Assembly: GCF_000708595.2 (NCBI RefSeq) | Contig: NZ_JARP01000007.1 | Coordinates: forward strand, 186,001-250,000 | Source: Flavobacterium sp. KJJ | Lineage (GTDB): Bacteria > Bacteroidota > Bacteroidia > Flavobacteriales > Flavobacteriaceae | Reading direction: 5' to 3' | DNA: 64,000 nt | In this document: positions 44,369 through 53,728 of the stretch, piece after piece | Position numbering within the stretch: the stretch's first letter is position 1 | Layout of the letters: each line of letters opens with the position of its first letter | Made by a program: the position numbers and the translations under genes | The notes under the pieces: generated by a model | Told to the model about the DNA's origin: nothing | What the model saw: only the letters and a program-made list of their open reading frames with translations | The model's database searches: none

Positions 44369-44875
44369 TTACTTCAAACGAATCATTTTAGTTTGTGTAT
44401 TAAAAGAAACTTCAATAGAATCTTTATATCTCTTTTTAACAATTAATCCGTTTAGAGGATCGTTGACCTTAAGCTTACAAACTTTTGAATCTATCTTCAG
44501 CAAAACTAATTCTTCATTTTTAGAACCAATGTATCCGTAATAAGTTAGGGCAGGCCAGTGAAGGTTTGGATCTGATTTTGGCGCAGTTGGTGTAACAGCT
44601 TTTTTTACAGGCTTATAATAACTGTGAGAAGCGATTTTTCTAGAAACTGCAACAGCAGTTTGAAATTCTTTATTTAAAAACGGATCTCGGTTTATTTTTT
44701 CTAGTTCAAAAGTGTCTTTATTAATTTGATTTATAGTTGTATTGCCATGCTGATTCTCTTTTTCAAGAATCATTTCACTGCTAGAAAATTGACGATTGAT
44801 TGCCCTATACCCAACAGTTCCCCAAAGCCCAAGAACGACTATAATTAAAATTATATTTATTTTCTTTTTAGCCAT
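44369..44875 (-). CDS. GspC/PilP-like periplasmic coupling protein
   Basis: 168 residues. One N-terminal membrane helix (INIILIIVVLGLWGTVGY), a disordered linker with RDPFLNK (the DPF motif often seen in PilP and GspC), then a small beta domain WPALTYYGYIGSKNEELVLLKIDSKVCKLKVNDPLNGLIVKKRYKDSIEVSF. That domain follows the homology-region pattern of PilP/GspC, a short barrel that touches the secretin. It is the last gene of the operon. Assignment comes from topology, motif order and context rather than strong sequence identity. Confidence 0.65.
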   Translation of the reverse strand: MAKKKINIILIIVVLGLWGTVGYRAINRQFSSSEMILEKENQHGNTTINQINKDTFELEKINRDPFLNKEFQTAVAVSRKIASHSYYKPVKKAVTPTAPKSDPNLHWPALTYYGYIGSKNEELVLLKIDSKVCKLKVNDPLNGLIVKKRYKDSIEVSFNTQTKMIRLK

Positions 44876-44877
44876 AT

Positions 44878-45831
44878 TTAATTAACCGTAAACTTAAATC
44901 CTGCACTGTTTGTACCAATATTTCCTGCTTCATCAACAGCTCTAACCCTCCAATAATATACACCTGTTGCTGAAAAAGATTGTTGTAAAGTTGCAGTATT
45001 ACTGTTTTGAGTCTGTATAATTGTATTGAAATCAGCATCGCTGGCAAATTCTACAATATAAGAAATTGGTGATTTTGCATTTCCATTATCTGTTGCAATG
45101 CTCCAAGTATAAGCAACACTCGTATTGGCAGTTTGCGTTGAATTATCTGCTGGCGAAGTGTTTTTTGGCTGATTTGGAGGTGTTGTATCAATATTAAATT
45201 TACGTGCTGAATACTGCTTTGTTTCACTGTCAGTGTTTTTGGCTTTTAGTCTCCATTCATAATTCCCATCTGCTAAAGCAGTCAAATCAAGGGTTACTGC
45301 CGTAGTTGTCAAATCAGTTTTAGAATATACTTCTTGGCTGGTTGCTGTATTTACAACTTTAACACTATAGCTTGTTGCATTTTTTAATGCTTGCCAATTT
45401 AAGGTAACAGCAATAAAATTCAAAAATTTTTCATTATCAGGACTTGACAAAATAACTTGCTGATTAGTTAAATCATTTGGGATTGAGGTCGAAAAATTCG
45501 AAGGAAATGAGTAAACAGATTCATAGGCATAATTTTCTCCTCTTACTCTCCAAACATATTTTCCCGAACTCAAAGGCAATGTAATGCTAGTTTTTGTAGT
45601 TAAGGAATCTAATATTAAAACCTGATCTGATTCGTATACCTGAATGCGGTATTTATCGGCACCCTTCAAAGTGTTCCATTTAAAACTTGCTACATTACTC
45701 TCAATAACAGCATTGTTTATTGGAGAAATAATTTGAACAGTATCGTCGCTGATGTCTTCTTCAAGAATGTCTTCGCAAGAATAGGTAAGGATTGCTAAGG
45801 CAATTAGTATAAGTTTATTTATTGTTTTCAT
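44878..45831 (-). CDS. Fn3-like lipoprotein of the secretion operon
   Basis: 317 residues. Lipoprotein signal MKTINKLILIALAILTYSC with lipobox TYSC. Three Fn3-like or Ig-like domains follow (about 30-115, 120-215 and 215-317), each ending in a YxWRVRxxN or YEWRLKAKN strand. Lipid anchoring places it in the envelope, possibly the outer membrane beside the secretin. It could be a secretin-assembly factor or a surface accessory; no pilotin motif is present. Overlaps the PilO-like gene by 17 bases. Confidence 0.75.
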   Translation of the reverse strand: MKTINKLILIALAILTYSCEDILEEDISDDTVQIISPINNAVIESNVASFKWNTLKGADKYRIQVYESDQVLILDSLTTKTSITLPLSSGKYVWRVRGENYAYESVYSFPSNFSTSIPNDLTNQQVILSSPDNEKFLNFIAVTLNWQALKNATSYSVKVVNTATSQEVYSKTDLTTTAVTLDLTALADGNYEWRLKAKNTDSETKQYSARKFNIDTTPPNQPKNTSPADNSTQTANTSVAYTWSIATDNGNAKSPISYIVEFASDADFNTIIQTQNSNTATLQQSFSATGVYYWRVRAVDEAGNIGTNSAGFKFTVN

Positions 45832-46339
45832 AGTTTTGGAAAATCATTTTTAAATGTAAAACTTCATATTTGTTGTTCTTTTTTGTAGTGTAAAAATTCA
45901 TGCTTACTATTCTTGACAGATTAAATTTCTTTTCGAAATTATAAGCCAGATTCAAAAGCTGATTGCTGTTTCCTGTAACATCCAGCTGGTTTGTAATAAT
46001 ATGATAGTCATCTTCAGGAAAGTCATGTATAGGTTTTAAGTCGCTTATTGAAACTTCCGGAGAATTTTCAGAAGCAAAACTTACGATTCCTTGCTGTACC
46101 ATTTCTTTGGTAACTCCTTCTTTTCCGATAATCTTGTCCAGATAAGTGATGTCTTTTGTTAAGCCAGCGGTATTTTTGGCCTTTTTATTAATGTCATTTG
46201 CTTTATTTGATAATGTTCTGTATTCCATAACAACATCAAATAAAGTATGAAAGGATCTTTTATATGCTGTAATCGACAGTATACAAAAGAGCACTATCAA
46301 TGCAAAAAACTTTTGTTTATATGAATAATTTTCAAACAT
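45815..46339 (-). CDS. PilO/GspM-like inner-membrane protein
   Basis: 174 residues. Short cytoplasmic start, one membrane helix (KFFALIVLFCILSITAY), a coiled-coil (YRTLSNKANDINKKAKN) and a periplasmic domain with a ferredoxin-like run (ITNQLDVTGNSNQLLNLAYNFEKKFNLSRIVSMNFYT). This is the layout of PilO and GspM; the block LDVTGNSNQLLNL matches the strand-helix seen there. Overlaps the preceding PilN/GspL-like gene by eight bases. Context supports the assignment. Confidence 0.7.
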   Translation of the reverse strand: MFENYSYKQKFFALIVLFCILSITAYKRSFHTLFDVVMEYRTLSNKANDINKKAKNTAGLTKDITYLDKIIGKEGVTKEMVQQGIVSFASENSPEVSISDLKPIHDFPEDDYHIITNQLDVTGNSNQLLNLAYNFEKKFNLSRIVSMNFYTTKKNNKYEVLHLKMIFQNYENNK

Positions 46340-47516
46340 TTTTAAGGGTTATTTTTATTTCAAATATTGATTTATTTTTCTTGTCCTTTTTTAAACTGAT
46401 GATTTCAAAACGCTGAACCCAGTCCATTTTTTTTAAGCCTCCAAGCCAATTATTAAACGATGATTCCTGAAATGTCTCACCTTTGATTATGATAATTTTG
46501 CTCTCAAAAAAAGCTTTTTTGTTTTCTTTATACTCTTCTTTTAATGGAATAATATTTAACTCATTTAAAGAGATATTTGCCGGAACAGTCTTTATAAGTT
46601 CATAGCCGTAATACGAAAGAAATTTGGATGATAAAACGCCTGACTCTTTTAGAATGTTTAATTTTTTTTCTTTCTGCGCTTCTAAATCTAATATTAGCTG
46701 ATAAGACTGATTTGAATATACGGTCTGCAGATTGAGTTCTGAATTTTTTGTGCCATAATATTGAATCATAAAATAGCTAGCCATTAATGAAATAAGAAAA
46801 CCAATCAAAATAGCAGCACCTAAAAATTCGAAAGATTTTTTATAAATTAATTCTTCACTGCTTAAAGTTGGATTGATGGTTTTTGAAACCTCTTTTGGCT
46901 TTACAAAAAAGTGAATAATAGCTCCATATAAAGGTAAAAAAGTACTTGAAACATTTTCTTCTCCAATTTTGTACTCTGTTTTTTCAGTTTCACTTTGCTT
47001 TGCAAAACTTAAAATTTTATCATTTTCAAATTCTAAACGCAGATCATTAGAAAATAAGATTTCTTTTTTCAGCACATTATTCAACAACGCTGCCAAAAAC
47101 GAACCGATATAAACATCGACAATTTGGAAACCGTTTTTTTGAAATTTTGATATAATTTCTTCAACAATATTTTTTCTGCAAAAACTGATGAAATTCGATT
47201 TTAATCCTTTTAAATCGGTATAATAAATGGCGTTGTAATCGATGTTCTTTTGCCAGTTTACATCAGCTTCGTTTTCAAAATTAATTTCTTTATTTAAAAC
47301 TCCTTTTCCTTCAATCACAATCAAAAGTGGCGTCTTTTTATCGGCTGTTTTGCTCAGTTCTTCAAAGCTTTCAAAACTTTGTTTTGATACAATAGAAATC
47401 TTGTTTGCTTTCTTTTTTATAGTAAGCAAGTTATATATTTCGTAATCTTCTTTTTTGATTACTCCAACGACATTTATGTCATTCAGTTTTATGAATTTAG
47501 ATAAAGTAGCTAACAT
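46332..47516 (-). CDS. PilN/GspL-like inner-membrane protein
   Basis: 394 residues. A cytoplasmic part of about 225 residues that could be an actin-like (PilM/GspL) domain is followed by one membrane helix (FLGAAILIGFLISLMASYFMIQYY, about 235-258), a coiled region and a periplasmic ferredoxin-like domain with TVPANISLNELNIIPL, which resembles the PilN 'P-x-x-x-x-L-x-x-L' segment. GspL links the ATPase to the inner-membrane platform. The actin-like part is too diverged to confirm by eye. It shares one base with the secretin gene stop. Confidence 0.65.
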   Translation of the reverse strand: MLATLSKFIKLNDINVVGVIKKEDYEIYNLLTIKKKANKISIVSKQSFESFEELSKTADKKTPLLIVIEGKGVLNKEINFENEADVNWQKNIDYNAIYYTDLKGLKSNFISFCRKNIVEEIISKFQKNGFQIVDVYIGSFLAALLNNVLKKEILFSNDLRLEFENDKILSFAKQSETEKTEYKIGEENVSSTFLPLYGAIIHFFVKPKEVSKTINPTLSSEELIYKKSFEFLGAAILIGFLISLMASYFMIQYYGTKNSELNLQTVYSNQSYQLILDLEAQKEKKLNILKESGVLSSKFLSYYGYELIKTVPANISLNELNIIPLKEEYKENKKAFFESKIIIIKGETFQESSFNNWLGGLKKMDWVQRFEIISLKKDKKNKSIFEIKITLKNV

Positions 47517-49420
47517 TAATAAATAACGGTTGGTTTAATAAAAATATGAAGCTTCGAATCGCTTTTTCCTTTCTTTCTGCTGCTGAAAAACCATTTTATA
47601 ATTGGAATTCTAGAGATTAGCGGTGTGCCAGTTCCTGAATTTTCTTTCTTTAATTCATCTAAACCGCCAAGTAAAATCATTTCACCATTTTTTACTCTTA
47701 CTAAAGATTCAAATTTTTGAGTTGCTTTTCCTGGAGGTGCATCTTCACCAACTCTGGCCAAGAAAGAACTTTTTTCTACAGCAATTGTTAAGGTTACGTT
47801 CTCGTCTGTAGATACATATGGTTTAATAGAAACACTCAAATTAGCATCAGTAGATTTCCAAGTTCCTGAATTCAAGATGTCATTACCAATATTGCTGTTT
47901 ATCAATCTATTGTTTTGTTCAAAATAATAACTGGTTTCTCCAATAGATAATTTGGCTTCGTGTCCGCTTATTGTGGCAATTTTAGGAGTAGATTCTATTT
48001 TTAAAACAGAGTTGTTTTCAAGAAGTTTTAAATTAAGATAAAATGATTCTGTTACTTTTCCGAGTTTAAAAAGGCCAAAACCATTAAAAGCATCTATCAA
48101 GCTGTTTACAGAAGACCCGTTTAAACTTACATCAGCATTTGGAAATAAAACGCCTCCGGTTTTGACAGAATTTATTTTGTCTAAACCAGCTTTCATTCCG
48201 GTTTGAATATCATACGATTTGTTATACTGAACAATGATAACCTCAATTTGTACCATTGGCACTACCTTGTCAATTTGCTTTATGTAGATTTTTAATTCTT
48301 CAAGAATAGAACGTGAACCCGAAACAATTAATCCGTTCAATTCTACGAACTCTTTTATTTCTAACTTTTCAGAAAACACTTTAGGCAATGTAGAAATAAT
48401 AGATTCAATAGATCTGTTTTCGAGCTGAATTAATTCAGTTACTCTCAAACCTTCTGTGGCTTCTTCTCCAATTAAATATAAGTTGCCTTGCTTCTTAAAA
48501 GTATATTTTTTTCCTTTAAAGATGTGTGCTAAAAGTTCATCAAATGTAATATTGTCGGCAGAAAGAGTTGTTTTCTCGTTTTCAGGCTTGTTGTATAAAA
48601 AGTAATTAATGTGAAGTTTTTCAGCTGCTTCTGTCAATAAATCAGATGCGTCAGCGATATAAGCATTCACTTGTAAAAAGCCTTGTTTATTAATATTTAC
48701 TTCATAAAAACCTGGAACTCCCAGGCTTACTTTTGGCTGTTTTGCTTTTGTAGTTGTACTTTGTATGCTGGCATTTGCAGCCGTGCTTTTTTGTATGAAA
48801 TATAAACCATTATCGTCTTTAGTTGCTGCTAAATCATTTGATTTTGACATCATTTCAATTACCTGATCAAACGGTCGATTTAAAATATAAGATGAAACTC
48901 TAATGTTTTTTACATCCTGCGCTAAGATTAGATTCTTGCCAGATTTATCAATAATGGCTTTTACAACGGCCGATAAAGTATCATTTTCCAATCTTACAGA
49001 TAAAAAATCATTTTGCGGATTATAGCTTACATCAATAACCTTAGGCTGTTTTTTTTCTATAACAGCAATAATTTTTCTTTTTTTGAAGATGATAATGTTG
49101 TTCATAAACGAAACTTCAAGATCATATTTTTGAACAAGATGTATAAAAACATCTTTTACAGTTACATCAAAAAAGTTATTAGCAACAGGCTGATTCATAT
49201 CAATATCAACATCTACATTTAGTTGATGTTCTTCTGCAATTGACGAAATAAAATCATGAAGCGTAAGTCCAGAAACATCAATTTTCATAGTTTCATTTAG
49301 CCCTTTTTTTTGTATCGACAATTCGTCAAATTTTCTACTTAATTCAGTAATATCCTGTTGCGCCACAATGATATTAGTGAAAAATAACGCAACTAGTACG
49401 CAAACAACTTGTTTAAGCAT
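47516..49420 (-). CDS. Secretin (GspD/PilQ-like outer-membrane channel)
   Basis: 634 residues with a signal peptide (MLKQVVCVLVALFFTNIIVAQ). Several N-type periplasmic domains cover about 40-370, including an STN-like region and the GLIVSGSRSILEELKIYIKQIDKVVPMVQIEVIIV transition. The secretin core at about 390-634 includes LKLLENNSVLKIESTPKIATISGHEAKLSIGE and VRVKNGEMILLGGL, then LISRIPIIKWFFSSRKK and the final strand LHIFIKPTVIY. These are the hallmarks of type II/III/IV secretins. It would form the outer-membrane ring of the machine. Confidence 0.93.
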   Translation of the reverse strand: MLKQVVCVLVALFFTNIIVAQQDITELSRKFDELSIQKKGLNETMKIDVSGLTLHDFISSIAEEHQLNVDVDIDMNQPVANNFFDVTVKDVFIHLVQKYDLEVSFMNNIIIFKKRKIIAVIEKKQPKVIDVSYNPQNDFLSVRLENDTLSAVVKAIIDKSGKNLILAQDVKNIRVSSYILNRPFDQVIEMMSKSNDLAATKDDNGLYFIQKSTAANASIQSTTTKAKQPKVSLGVPGFYEVNINKQGFLQVNAYIADASDLLTEAAEKLHINYFLYNKPENEKTTLSADNITFDELLAHIFKGKKYTFKKQGNLYLIGEEATEGLRVTELIQLENRSIESIISTLPKVFSEKLEIKEFVELNGLIVSGSRSILEELKIYIKQIDKVVPMVQIEVIIVQYNKSYDIQTGMKAGLDKINSVKTGGVLFPNADVSLNGSSVNSLIDAFNGFGLFKLGKVTESFYLNLKLLENNSVLKIESTPKIATISGHEAKLSIGETSYYFEQNNRLINSNIGNDILNSGTWKSTDANLSVSIKPYVSTDENVTLTIAVEKSSFLARVGEDAPPGKATQKFESLVRVKNGEMILLGGLDELKKENSGTGTPLISRIPIIKWFFSSRKKGKSDSKLHIFIKPTVIY

Positions 49421-49424
49421 TTGT

Positions 49425-50831
49425 TTATATGTTTATTAAAATTGAATATATTTCTTCTAGAGATGTTTCTCCTTTGGCTAAAATCTCAAATGCTTTTTCT
49501 GGCAATGATTTATAATTTTTGTCATTACTGTATAATTTTGTAATTGTATTATTTTTAATTGCTTCTGTAATCACATTGTCAATATTTAAAATTTCATAGA
49601 TAGCTGTTCTGCCTTTGTATCCGGTATGAAAACATTTATTACAGCCAACAGGTTTGTTGTAAGAAGTTATTTCATAAGGGAATTTAAAATTCAGCGGAAA
49701 ATCTTTTGGATTACAGTTGGTTTCTTTTTTGCAGTTATCACAAAGTTTTCGAACTAATCGCTGTGCAACAGACAGATTAAGAGTTTCTGCAATTAAATAA
49801 GAAGGAACTCCCATATCTATCAGCCTTGAAATCGTACCAATTGCCGAATTTGTATGTATCGTGGACAGCACCAAATGCCCAGTTAATGAAGCACGAATTG
49901 CCATTAAAGCAGTTTCAGAATCACGAATTTCTCCAAGCATAATTACATCAGGATCCTGACGTAAAAATGATTTTAAGGCAGATGAAAAAGTTAATCCAAT
50001 ATCTTCTTTTAGCTGTACCTGATTAATACCTTTTAAAGTATATTCTATCGGGTCTTCGACCGTAACAATGTTTCTTCGGCTATCGTTTAAAAGTCTTAAA
50101 GTAGCGTATAGGGTAGTGGTTTTTCCAGAACCCGTTGGACCGCTTATTAAGATAATGCCATTAGGTTTTTTAACCGCTTCTAAATAACTTTCCAGTTCTT
50201 CTTTTTGCAGGCCTAAAGTATTCAAATCTATATTAGAAGCATCCTGGCCTAAAAGACGCATCACTATTTTTTCTCCAAATAAAGTGGGCAGAATAGAAAC
50301 CCTGATATCAAAAGATTCATTGGTAATTCTACCGTCTTGTGGCAATCTTTTCTCGGTAATATTTAGTTTTGCTTTAATCTTTACCTTATTCACTAATTCA
50401 AGATAATTTTCGCGCTCAATTTTGTAGCGCTCAATTAACTGACCGTCAATTCTAAATCGAATGCGGGATGAATCTTCATAAACCTCAAAATGAATATCGC
50501 TGCATTTTAATGATTTTGCTTCTGTTAATAAATTTTCCAAAAAATCACCTTTATCTACATTCAATGATTTGTTTGAGCTTAAGGCTCTTTCTTTTCTATA
50601 ATAAATAGATAATGCTTTTTCTATTTCAGAAGCATCTACGGGATGAAAAACAATATTTTTTCCTAGAAAAAGTTCAAGTTCATCTTTTGCATCTTCATTA
50701 TTATTCGAATCATCAACATATAATTCCAGAGTGTTTTCGAAAAAAGATTTTGGTAATATTCGATATTGATTTGCAAGATCATTAGTGACCATGTGCTGTA
50801 CTTCAGAAACGATTACGATATCTTGTGTCAT
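49425..50831 (-). CDS. GspE/PilB-type assembly ATPase
   Basis: 468 residues. Walker A is GPTGSGKTTTLY, the Asp box VTVEDPIEY, Walker B DPDVIMLGEIRD and the His box LTGHLVLSTIHTNSA. A tetracysteine zinc motif C-D-N-C ... C-N-K-C is near 360-405, as in GspE. The N-terminal GspE-N domain is shortened. It hydrolyses ATP to drive pseudopilus assembly. Joined to the prepilin-peptidase gene by a one-base overlap and four bases from the secretin gene. Confidence 0.95.
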   Translation of the reverse strand: MTQDIVIVSEVQHMVTNDLANQYRILPKSFFENTLELYVDDSNNNEDAKDELELFLGKNIVFHPVDASEIEKALSIYYRKERALSSNKSLNVDKGDFLENLLTEAKSLKCSDIHFEVYEDSSRIRFRIDGQLIERYKIERENYLELVNKVKIKAKLNITEKRLPQDGRITNESFDIRVSILPTLFGEKIVMRLLGQDASNIDLNTLGLQKEELESYLEAVKKPNGIILISGPTGSGKTTTLYATLRLLNDSRRNIVTVEDPIEYTLKGINQVQLKEDIGLTFSSALKSFLRQDPDVIMLGEIRDSETALMAIRASLTGHLVLSTIHTNSAIGTISRLIDMGVPSYLIAETLNLSVAQRLVRKLCDNCKKETNCNPKDFPLNFKFPYEITSYNKPVGCNKCFHTGYKGRTAIYEILNIDNVITEAIKNNTITKLYSNDKNYKSLPEKAFEILAKGETSLEEIYSILINI

Positions 50832-51313
50832 TATAGTAAAGTGATTTTTTGAAAAAACAAATAATGGTCTTTCAGTAGCATAATGAATAAAAACAAAGAT
50901 GAAAATCCAGCCAGTGGAACCGTTTCTTCTTTAATAAATTTCTTTAATCCAAATTGAAGAAGAATGGCAAATATCATGGATAAAATAAAAAACAAAATGT
51001 AATTCTTTAATAGAAACAAAGGCGTAATCGCTGCATAAAATAGCAAGTCACCCAATCCAAAATAATGCTGGAAAGGATTTAGAAATTTTTTAGATTTCAG
51101 ACTCATGTATGTTGTTAAAATGCTTAATGTAATTAGAAAAAAACTCAGGTTAAAAGCTATAATTTTAACCCAATCATAGTTTTTTATCGAGATTATTAAG
51201 ATGGATAAACTGAAAATTAATATTGGCAATACAATATGAATTTTGCGGTATTTCCAGTCCTGAATAAAAATTACGATTAAACATAGCAACAAAATTGCTG
51301 GGGCTATTTTCAA
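50831..51313 (-). CDS. Minimal prepilin peptidase (A24 family)
   Basis: 160 residues, five to six membrane helices. Two catalytic Asp are visible: FIQDWKYRKIH near residue 19 and the G-x-G-D box FGLGDLLFYAA near 88, the A24 signature. The N-terminal cysteine-cluster methyltransferase domain of classical PilD/GspO is missing, so this is the short TadV/CpaA-like form that should cleave but not methylate. Located between the ATPase and major pseudopilin genes, which fits its job of processing the four pseudopilins. Confidence 0.8.
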   Translation of the reverse strand: MKIAPAILLLCLIVIFIQDWKYRKIHIVLPILIFSLSILIISIKNYDWVKIIAFNLSFFLITLSILTTYMSLKSKKFLNPFQHYFGLGDLLFYAAITPLFLLKNYILFFILSMIFAILLQFGLKKFIKEETVPLAGFSSLFLFIMLLKDHYLFFQKITLL

Positions 51314-51314
51314 T

Positions 51315-51749
51315 TTATTCTTTTGTTACTTCTGTTAATATTTTTTTACTGTCGATCTCCCATGTATTAAAACTGCCGTCACTGTCTAAATCAGATGTGG
51401 CTGTTGCTCTAGCTGAAAAAGAATCGTTTGAAGCTTCTAAAATTTCGATTTTGTAAACTGCCTGACCTCCTTCATCAACTGTTTTTTCTTGTTCAAAACC
51501 AATTTCTTCTAAACTGCCAGAGTATTTCGAATGTCTATAGAAATAACTTTTTTCAAGTCCATACACTTGATTAAGCATCGCTTGCGCTTCAATAGCTTTT
51601 GCTTGACCAATTACTGAAGTTTGATTTGGCAAAACCATCAAAAGCAATATGCCGATGATGCATAAAACGATTAAGATTTCTGTCAAAGAGTACGCTTTAA
51701 CTTTAAGCTTTTGGTTTAATTTGTGGTATTTTTCAATCTTATTTAACAT
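51315..51749 (-). CDS. Major pseudopilin (GspG-like)
   Basis: 144 residues. After a 19-residue basic leader, the type IV pilin segment reads KAYSLTEILIVLCIIGILLLMVLPN, with Glu at +5 and Ala rather than Gly at -1. The rest has a short helical stem and beta-rich C-terminal domain (TATSDLDSDGSFNTWEID), where the Asp-rich loop may bind calcium as in GspG. It would be the main subunit of the pseudopilus. Confidence 0.88.
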   Translation of the reverse strand: MLNKIEKYHKLNQKLKVKAYSLTEILIVLCIIGILLLMVLPNQTSVIGQAKAIEAQAMLNQVYGLEKSYFYRHSKYSGSLEEIGFEQEKTVDEGGQAVYKIEILEASNDSFSARATATSDLDSDGSFNTWEIDSKKILTEVTKE

Positions 51750-51784
51750 GTATGTGATTTTTTTCTTTGTTATTGATATTCATG

Positions 51785-52906
51785 CTATTTGTTTATAATC
51801 TTACTTAAATCGAACATTGGGGCATACATAGACACCATAATAACCCCGACAATTGCGCCAATCACAATGATAATCATGGGTTCTAAAATGACACCAATCA
51901 TCTTGGTCTGGTGACTAATTTCTTCGTTGTATTGCTCCGTTAATCTTTCAAACATTGTTTCCAGCTGATTGACCTGCTCTGCAACTTCTACCATTGAAAC
52001 CATCTTGTTTTCGAATACACTGTGTTTCTTTAAACTTTCGTGCAGAGAAGCTCCTCTTGTAATGTCTTCCTTTATCTGATGAATAGCAATTTCGATCGGA
52101 TAAAAACTAATCATTTTTGCAGTCAGTGATAATGAATTTATTAAAGTTGTTCGAGACGTGATCAATAAATTCATCGCTTGACAAAAACGAGAGATGTATA
52201 TTTTTCGAATTAAATTTCCAAAATATGGGATTTTTAAAATCATTTTTGTCGTAAACGATCTGTAGCTATCCTTTTCTTTTAAAAGCATATGAATGGCTAT
52301 TAAACCCATTATTACTCCAATTACGACAGAAAAAATTAATCCAGAATGATTTGATATTTTCAGGATAATCTGTGTGCTTTTTGGCAATTCACTTCCAAAT
52401 TGTTTAAAGACCGAGCTAAACATCGGAACTACTTTGTTCAGCATAAAATAAAGAACCAAAATCGTTACCAGCATAACAATCGTTGGATAAGTCATAACTG
52501 ATATAATTTGCCTTTTCATCTGAATTTTTCGATTGAAGTACTTTTGCAATTCACCTAAAACTTCTTCTAATTTTCTGGTTTCTTCACCAATTTGAATACT
52601 GTAATATTCATACGCTGAAAATTGATTGCTTTCTCGCATCGATTCGTAAATACTTCTTCCTTCGACTACTTTTTCCTTAATTTGAAGAATCAGTTCTTTC
52701 TCGAATTTATTAGCAGATTGATTGCTCAGAATTTCCAGCGCTTTTTTAAAATCAACACCCGATCTTAAAAGCATGCCAAGCTCTCTATAAAAAATTTCCT
52801 TTTTTTTATCAGAAAGTTTTTTAGAGAACTGAAAAGAACCGGTTTCAATTTTGAAATCCTGTTTTTCTGCTTTTGGGGCTTTATATGTGGTTAAATCAAA
52901 ACTCAT
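51785..52906 (-). CDS. GspF/PilC-type inner-membrane platform protein
   Basis: 373 residues. Two repeated GspF domains, each with helices and a membrane segment: FYRELGMLLRSGVDFKKALEIL near 40-61 and FCQAMNLLITSRTTLINSL near 240-258, with MISVMTYP-type ISVMTYPTIVMLVTILVLYFML and IVIGAIVGVIMVSMYAPMF as the membrane helices. GspF is the platform on which the ATPase acts. Stop and start overlap with the upstream pseudopilin gene by one base. Confidence 0.95.
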   Translation of the reverse strand: MSFDLTTYKAPKAEKQDFKIETGSFQFSKKLSDKKKEIFYRELGMLLRSGVDFKKALEILSNQSANKFEKELILQIKEKVVEGRSIYESMRESNQFSAYEYYSIQIGEETRKLEEVLGELQKYFNRKIQMKRQIISVMTYPTIVMLVTILVLYFMLNKVVPMFSSVFKQFGSELPKSTQIILKISNHSGLIFSVVIGVIMGLIAIHMLLKEKDSYRSFTTKMILKIPYFGNLIRKIYISRFCQAMNLLITSRTTLINSLSLTAKMISFYPIEIAIHQIKEDITRGASLHESLKKHSVFENKMVSMVEVAEQVNQLETMFERLTEQYNEEISHQTKMIGVILEPMIIIVIGAIVGVIMVSMYAPMFDLSKIINK

Positions 52907-53403
52907 TATTTTTTTATCGTTTGCAATAATTCATTAGGATAAACTCTTTTGTAAAATCGTAAATCCAGCTCTTTTTCATTTGATTCGATGCTTAATTTCA
53001 ATTTCTGAAATACAAACTGCTGTGATTTGCTTTTTACTGTATCAATCAATATTCTATTTAATTTGATTTGGAACGTATCGACAAAGGTTTCGCTGGTTCT
53101 CAAAATATAATCTTCTGAAAACTGATAAGAAACGCTTTCGCCACTGTATCCATTAAAATTAATTTCACTTTCTAAAACCGTCATTTTTTCTTTCTCAAAA
53201 ATATCTTTGTTTATACTGTATGTCAATCTGTTTAAATCATTTACCAATTGATTTTGATTTTTAAAATCCAACATTCTTCCTGTAATAATCGAAAAAATAA
53301 CAAACAAGACACCCATAATAATTGCCGTTATAGCCATACCTACTACTGCTTCGATTATTGAGAAAGCGGGTACTGATTTTGAGCTATTTTGGATTTTGAA
53401 CAT
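52906..53403 (-). CDS. Minor pseudopilin (GspJ-like)
   Basis: 165 residues. The cleavage segment is KSVPAFSIIEAVVGMAITAI, with Ala at -1, Phe at +1 and Glu at +5. A beta-rich C-terminal domain follows with little recognisable sequence. By size and order it could be GspJ or GspH. It overlaps the next gene upstream by 20 bases, typical of the minor pseudopilin cluster. Confidence 0.78.
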   Translation of the reverse strand: MFKIQNSSKSVPAFSIIEAVVGMAITAIIMGVLFVIFSIITGRMLDFKNQNQLVNDLNRLTYSINKDIFEKEKMTVLESEINFNGYSGESVSYQFSEDYILRTSETFVDTFQIKLNRILIDTVKSKSQQFVFQKLKLSIESNEKELDLRFYKRVYPNELLQTIKK

Positions 53404-53728
53404 AAAAACTTTTTTGAAATTTAAATTGCGAACTGTCTTTATATTGTATTGATATTTTTTTTAAATCATCATTAATTGTTTCTTCTTCTATCAGCAGATT
53501 TTCATTGTCACTTTCAGTATTTAGCGAGTCACTTTTTATTTGCTGTAAATAAAAAAGTTCATTGACTTTATTTTGAGTGCTATAAAATTTAGCAGATGTT
53601 TTTGGCGTATAAACCGATGCAAAAATCATTACTGCAAAATACAGGCAAATCGAAATTATTGTTAAAGCAATAACCGATTCTAATATAGAATTGGCTGGGA
53701 CTTTATAATACCTTTTTGATAACACCAT
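53384..53728 (-). CDS. Minor pseudopilin (GspI-like)
   Basis: 114 residues. Cleavage segment YKVPANSILESVIALTIISI: Ala at -1, Asn at +1, Glu at +5, then the hydrophobic helix. The remaining 70 residues form a small acidic domain. By size it is closest to GspI. It overlaps both neighbours (20 and 26 bases). Confidence 0.75.
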   Translation of the reverse strand: MVLSKRYYKVPANSILESVIALTIISICLYFAVMIFASVYTPKTSAKFYSTQNKVNELFYLQQIKSDSLNTESDNENLLIEEETINDDLKKISIQYKDSSQFKFQKSFYVQNPK

